From Valencia hispanica (taxonomy: Eukaryota; Chordata; Actinopteri; Cyprinodontiformes; Valenciidae), in the NCBI GenBank assembly GCA_963556495.2, contig OY747716.1, forward strand, positions 46,812,318 to 46,876,317: a DNA stretch of 64,000 nt. Direction: 5' to 3'. Position numbers and translations under genes: made by a program. Of the stretch, positions 61,204 through 64,000 are shown piece by piece (within the stretch, counting starts at the first letter, position 1; each line of letters starts with the position of its first letter). The notes below the pieces were generated by a model, which saw nothing but the letters and a program-made list of their open reading frames with translations, was not told the origin of the DNA and ran no database searches.

Positions 61204-61565
61204 TAGTTGATCCTGTAAATTAATGTGATTAACCTCATGGTTTTGGCCCAGTTTCACTAGAAACACCCAGACCTGACTGCTGCCATGTGTAAACCATGTA
61301 ACCAGACTGAGGAAGGCTAAAAGCAGGAAACGACCTCCACACATGGAGAACGCGCGGAACAGCGGAGAACATTCCCAGGAGCAATCCCTCCCGGCAGGAT
61401 TCCTCCAACGGCGCAACGGCGACGACTCATGCAGGAAATCAGAAAATCCCCCAGAACCACAGCTAAGCGGCGCCAGTTAAGGGTCAGAGTTCATGACCCA
61501 GTAATAACCCACCCCACCCCCTCGCTGACCAAAGAGAAAATAAACGTCCAGATGATCCCAGAGAC

Positions 61566-62228
61566 CAGAGGTGGAAACTAACTAGTAACATTTACTTGAG
61601 TAACTTTTTGTAAAAAAAAAAACAAACAAAAAAACTTTTGGAGTACTTTTAATAACCAGCACTTTTTACTTTTACGTATTTTATATTTTAATGAAGTATC
61701 GTTACTCTTACTTGAGTAAAGTTTCTGGCTCCTCTAGCCACAGCGAGTAACTTTACTGAATGAAACAGAACGCTTGTTTGAATAACAAATGTATGAGACT
61801 CACACCTACAGCTTATGTTGAAGTGAGACGTCCTGTTTGTACACAAGCTTCATCGTTTTAACATTATTTTCTATCTCCTGAGGCTGTTGTGCCATTTGGA
61901 GGTCGAGTGGTTAAGTATTGGTTTCATTAGTTTTACTTTGAAAAAAAAAATTGGGGGGAAAAATGTTTCATCTAGTCCAATTTGTTATTTTACAATTTTT
62001 CATGTATTTCGATTTATTTTAGTCTGTAGAATGTGCACATAACTTTATATTTTTGTCCAGTGACATAATTTTAAATATTAAATCATATGTTATGGATGTC
62101 AGAACAAGTACTCAATACTTGAGAAGCATTTCTACCAAAAACATTTTTACTCTTACTTGAGTCATTTTTTGGATTACTACTTTGTACTTTTACTTGAGTA
62201 CAATTCTTGGCTACTCTACCCACCTCTG
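61566..62228. mobile_element. hAT-type MITE with CAGAGGTGG ends
   Basis: A 663-bp element with left end CAGAGGTGGAAACTAACTAG and right end CTACTCTACCCACCTCTG. Inner ACTTGAGTAACTTT and TACTTGAGTACAATT repeats are typical of a very common teleost MITE with this terminus. No 8-bp duplication is visible. Confidence 0.8.
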
Positions 62229-62239
62229 TGTAAAAACCT

Positions 62240-63060
62240 GTACGTTTCTCCTGCAGCTACGGTAGAAAAAGAAAGACGGACCGAACCAGAAATTTGTCAG
62301 TGAACGCATCTTTCAGCAGCAATAAGGTCCATAACACGCTCTGCACTGAACTGAATGACTCACCTGAAACAATGTTAAAATAAATGTAAACATCACTGAT
62401 ACTAGAGAAAAACCAGCTGACGTCCAACATGGCTACCAGTAGCATCCAATCAGCCCAAACTCCTTATTTTGGGATTTTCCCAACAGCTGTTCATGCTGCA
62501 TTCAGGTACAGCTGGGAGACTAGGCTGTTGAAATATCAAAACATCTCCAAAGTGATTTAAGCATGTTTTATTCTCAAAAATTGACAAAGTATTATTTAAA
62601 CATTTTTACTAGTGCTGTCATGAGATTAAAAAAAGTTTGAGATTAATTATAATCGGTAATTAATTAATCTAATTAATCTCACCTAATAATTGCTGAGAAA
62701 ATCCCTCATTTTGAGGTATTTTCTTTTAAATTCATTACATTTTTGTGGTAGGACAAAAGTTTGATAAAGTATTATTTAAACATTTCTAAACATCAACACT
62801 GACTGTTTCCAAGTGGTTATATTGTGTTCTACTCTGGCTATGTCTCCTTGTACTATTTTATTTATTTATCAAAGAATCTCCAGTAACTTTTTTAAGTTGT
62901 AGAACATAATAAAATCAAATTAATTTCAGGAATTGAAAGGAAATAAATCACGAAAAAAGGTTCTTGGTTAAATGCTGATCAAAGTAAAACATAAAAAGTC
63001 ATACAAACATTTATATTTATTTTTCTTGATTTAAATGTTCAGAAAACGTACTGAACTGAC
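62240..63060 (+). repeat. interspersed repeat E copy 3, interrupted
   Basis: The longest E copy. It matches 25440-25905 (reverse) and 36345-36760. It is split by a 'TAGTGCTGTCATGAGATT' insert at about 62608-62755; AAAGTATTATTTAAACATTT appears on both sides of the insert. Confidence 0.65.
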
Positions 63061-63845
63061 TTTAAAGGCCCAAATAAGTAGCCTTACACCCGTTGTATCA
63101 ACACAATCACCAGCTATCAATCTCAGCACCCCGAGTTCTCCACAGCCCCGATAATATCTGCTAATACTTCCTTGTTTGTCCCAATTAGATGTTAAACTGC
63201 CTCTCTCCAGTTTGCTAATTATTGATTATGCTTTTTAAAGGCCACAGAGATCAGCGTGCAGCTAATCAGATTCAATGATGTGTAACTACTTTGCGCTTTA
63301 GAGTTTTCCTCAAAATAAGAAATAACAAAGACAAATGGGGGAAATAAGTCATACCAGCAGCAAAACGACGAATGTTTTCCATTCGCTAAATTCTATCTTT
63401 CAGGCCTGAAATGACAAAATAAAATAGCAGAACTGAGGCGGTCGTTTACTTCTCCTCAACCTTCGTCACATCCTGCGTTTTGACACGTGGTTTTCTAAAA
63501 TATAACAAGATGAACAGCTTCAGCAGCATTTCTGCAAACGTTACTAAAAAGAGAAAGAAGGAGCATCTGCTGGAACATGTTCAGATCTCCAGTGGGTGTT
63601 TCCTGCAGCAGGATGATTTATGTGGAACCCGCTCCAAATAAACTAGAGCGCGTTCCTCGCGACAACGGAACGTGTCAGCCGCTAAACCGGGATGGGGTTT
63701 CTGGAGGACAAAGGGAACAACATCAATAAATCACTGCTGCTTCGGGATGTTTGGGCGGAGACAGCAAGACAAATGTAAGCCTGTTTAGTCTGAGCAGTGC
63801 TGGACAACAACGGCTTCTTCATACAAAACAGTCTGCAGCCACGGG

Positions 63846-63943
63846 GGAAAGTAAGTACACCCTCCAACAGAGCTACAGTTCCATGACTCAGCACAAAAGA
63901 GACATTATTTTGTGTTTCTAAACTTATTTCAATCTGGTAGCAG
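63846..63943. repeat. family G end fragment
   Basis: GGAAAGTAAGTACACCCTCC and GACTCAGCACAAAAGAGACA, related to 5770-5955. Confidence 0.5.
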
Positions 63944-64000
63944 GACGATATACAGGATATAAGGTAGAAATGATCGCCTACCGCCATTGTGCTTGTTTAT
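63944..64000 (-). mobile_element. hAT-like MITE family A copy 6, cut by window edge
   Basis: GATATACAGGATATAAGG, TAGAAATGATCGCCTACCGC: reverse orientation, continues past 64000. Confidence 0.65.

Noticed and set aside
60309..64000. First coding exon of dip2c (Met, family start) in the right end of the window
   Set aside because: No minus-strand frame resembling the DIP2 N-terminus (a Leu/Glu-rich helix ending LSEG) was found; intron 1 of DIP2 genes is usually very long.

Overview
The window is teleost fish nuclear DNA. It lies inside one long gene on the minus strand: dip2c, or a close dip2 paralogue (disco-interacting protein 2). The fish origin is inferred from the protein, which matches vertebrate DIP2C closely, from short GT-AG introns, and from the dense mix of Tc1/mariner, hAT-like and MITE copies and retroelement 3' tails typical of teleost introns. 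I see no second protein-coding gene, RNA gene, CpG-island promoter or poly(A) end of dip2c. The first exon lies beyond the right edge and the last several exons beyond the left edge.

Thirty exons (called w1 to w30 in transcript order, from 60308 down to 1044) were placed by protein homology and exact AG/GT splice sites. They join with no frame break into 1279 codons (1238 without one probable cassette exon, w5). In order they encode the end of the DMAP1-binding domain (w1-w3), a low-complexity Ser/His-rich linker (w3-w7), the first adenylate-forming (FAAL-like) domain (about w8-w23) and most of the second (about w24-w30).

The introns hold nearly all the other content. By region: 1-5.4 kb has short tandem repeats, a mariner-type MITE and retroelement tails. 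5.5-9.4 kb has nested hAT elements and a 1 kb AT-rich minisatellite. 9.4-17.4 kb is an exon-dense stretch with MITEs. 17.8-21.2 kb has large ATCC and AAGG microsatellites and retroelement tails. 21.5-28.6 kb has nested DNA transposons and a dead Tc1 transposase. 29.7-30.4 kb has four exons separated by introns of 84-95 bp, two of which carry dinucleotide repeats against splice sites. 30.4-42 kb has scattered transposon fragments and a pure AAGG array. 42.4-49.4 kb is a roughly 7 kb minisatellite of 21-bp units with higher-order structure. 51.7-60.3 kb holds the 5' exons, and 60.3-64 kb more MITEs.

The most notable finds are: (1) an inverted intronic copy of exon w21 at 53.7-54.1 kb, with intact splice sites and a 36-nt in-frame deletion, which also preserves the empty site of a transposon now next to the original exon; (2) the 7 kb higher-order minisatellite; (3) a phase-symmetric 123-bp probable cassette exon; (4) CA and TG repeats abutting splice sites of two minimal introns. 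All homology statements are from memory and pattern recognition; no database search was run.
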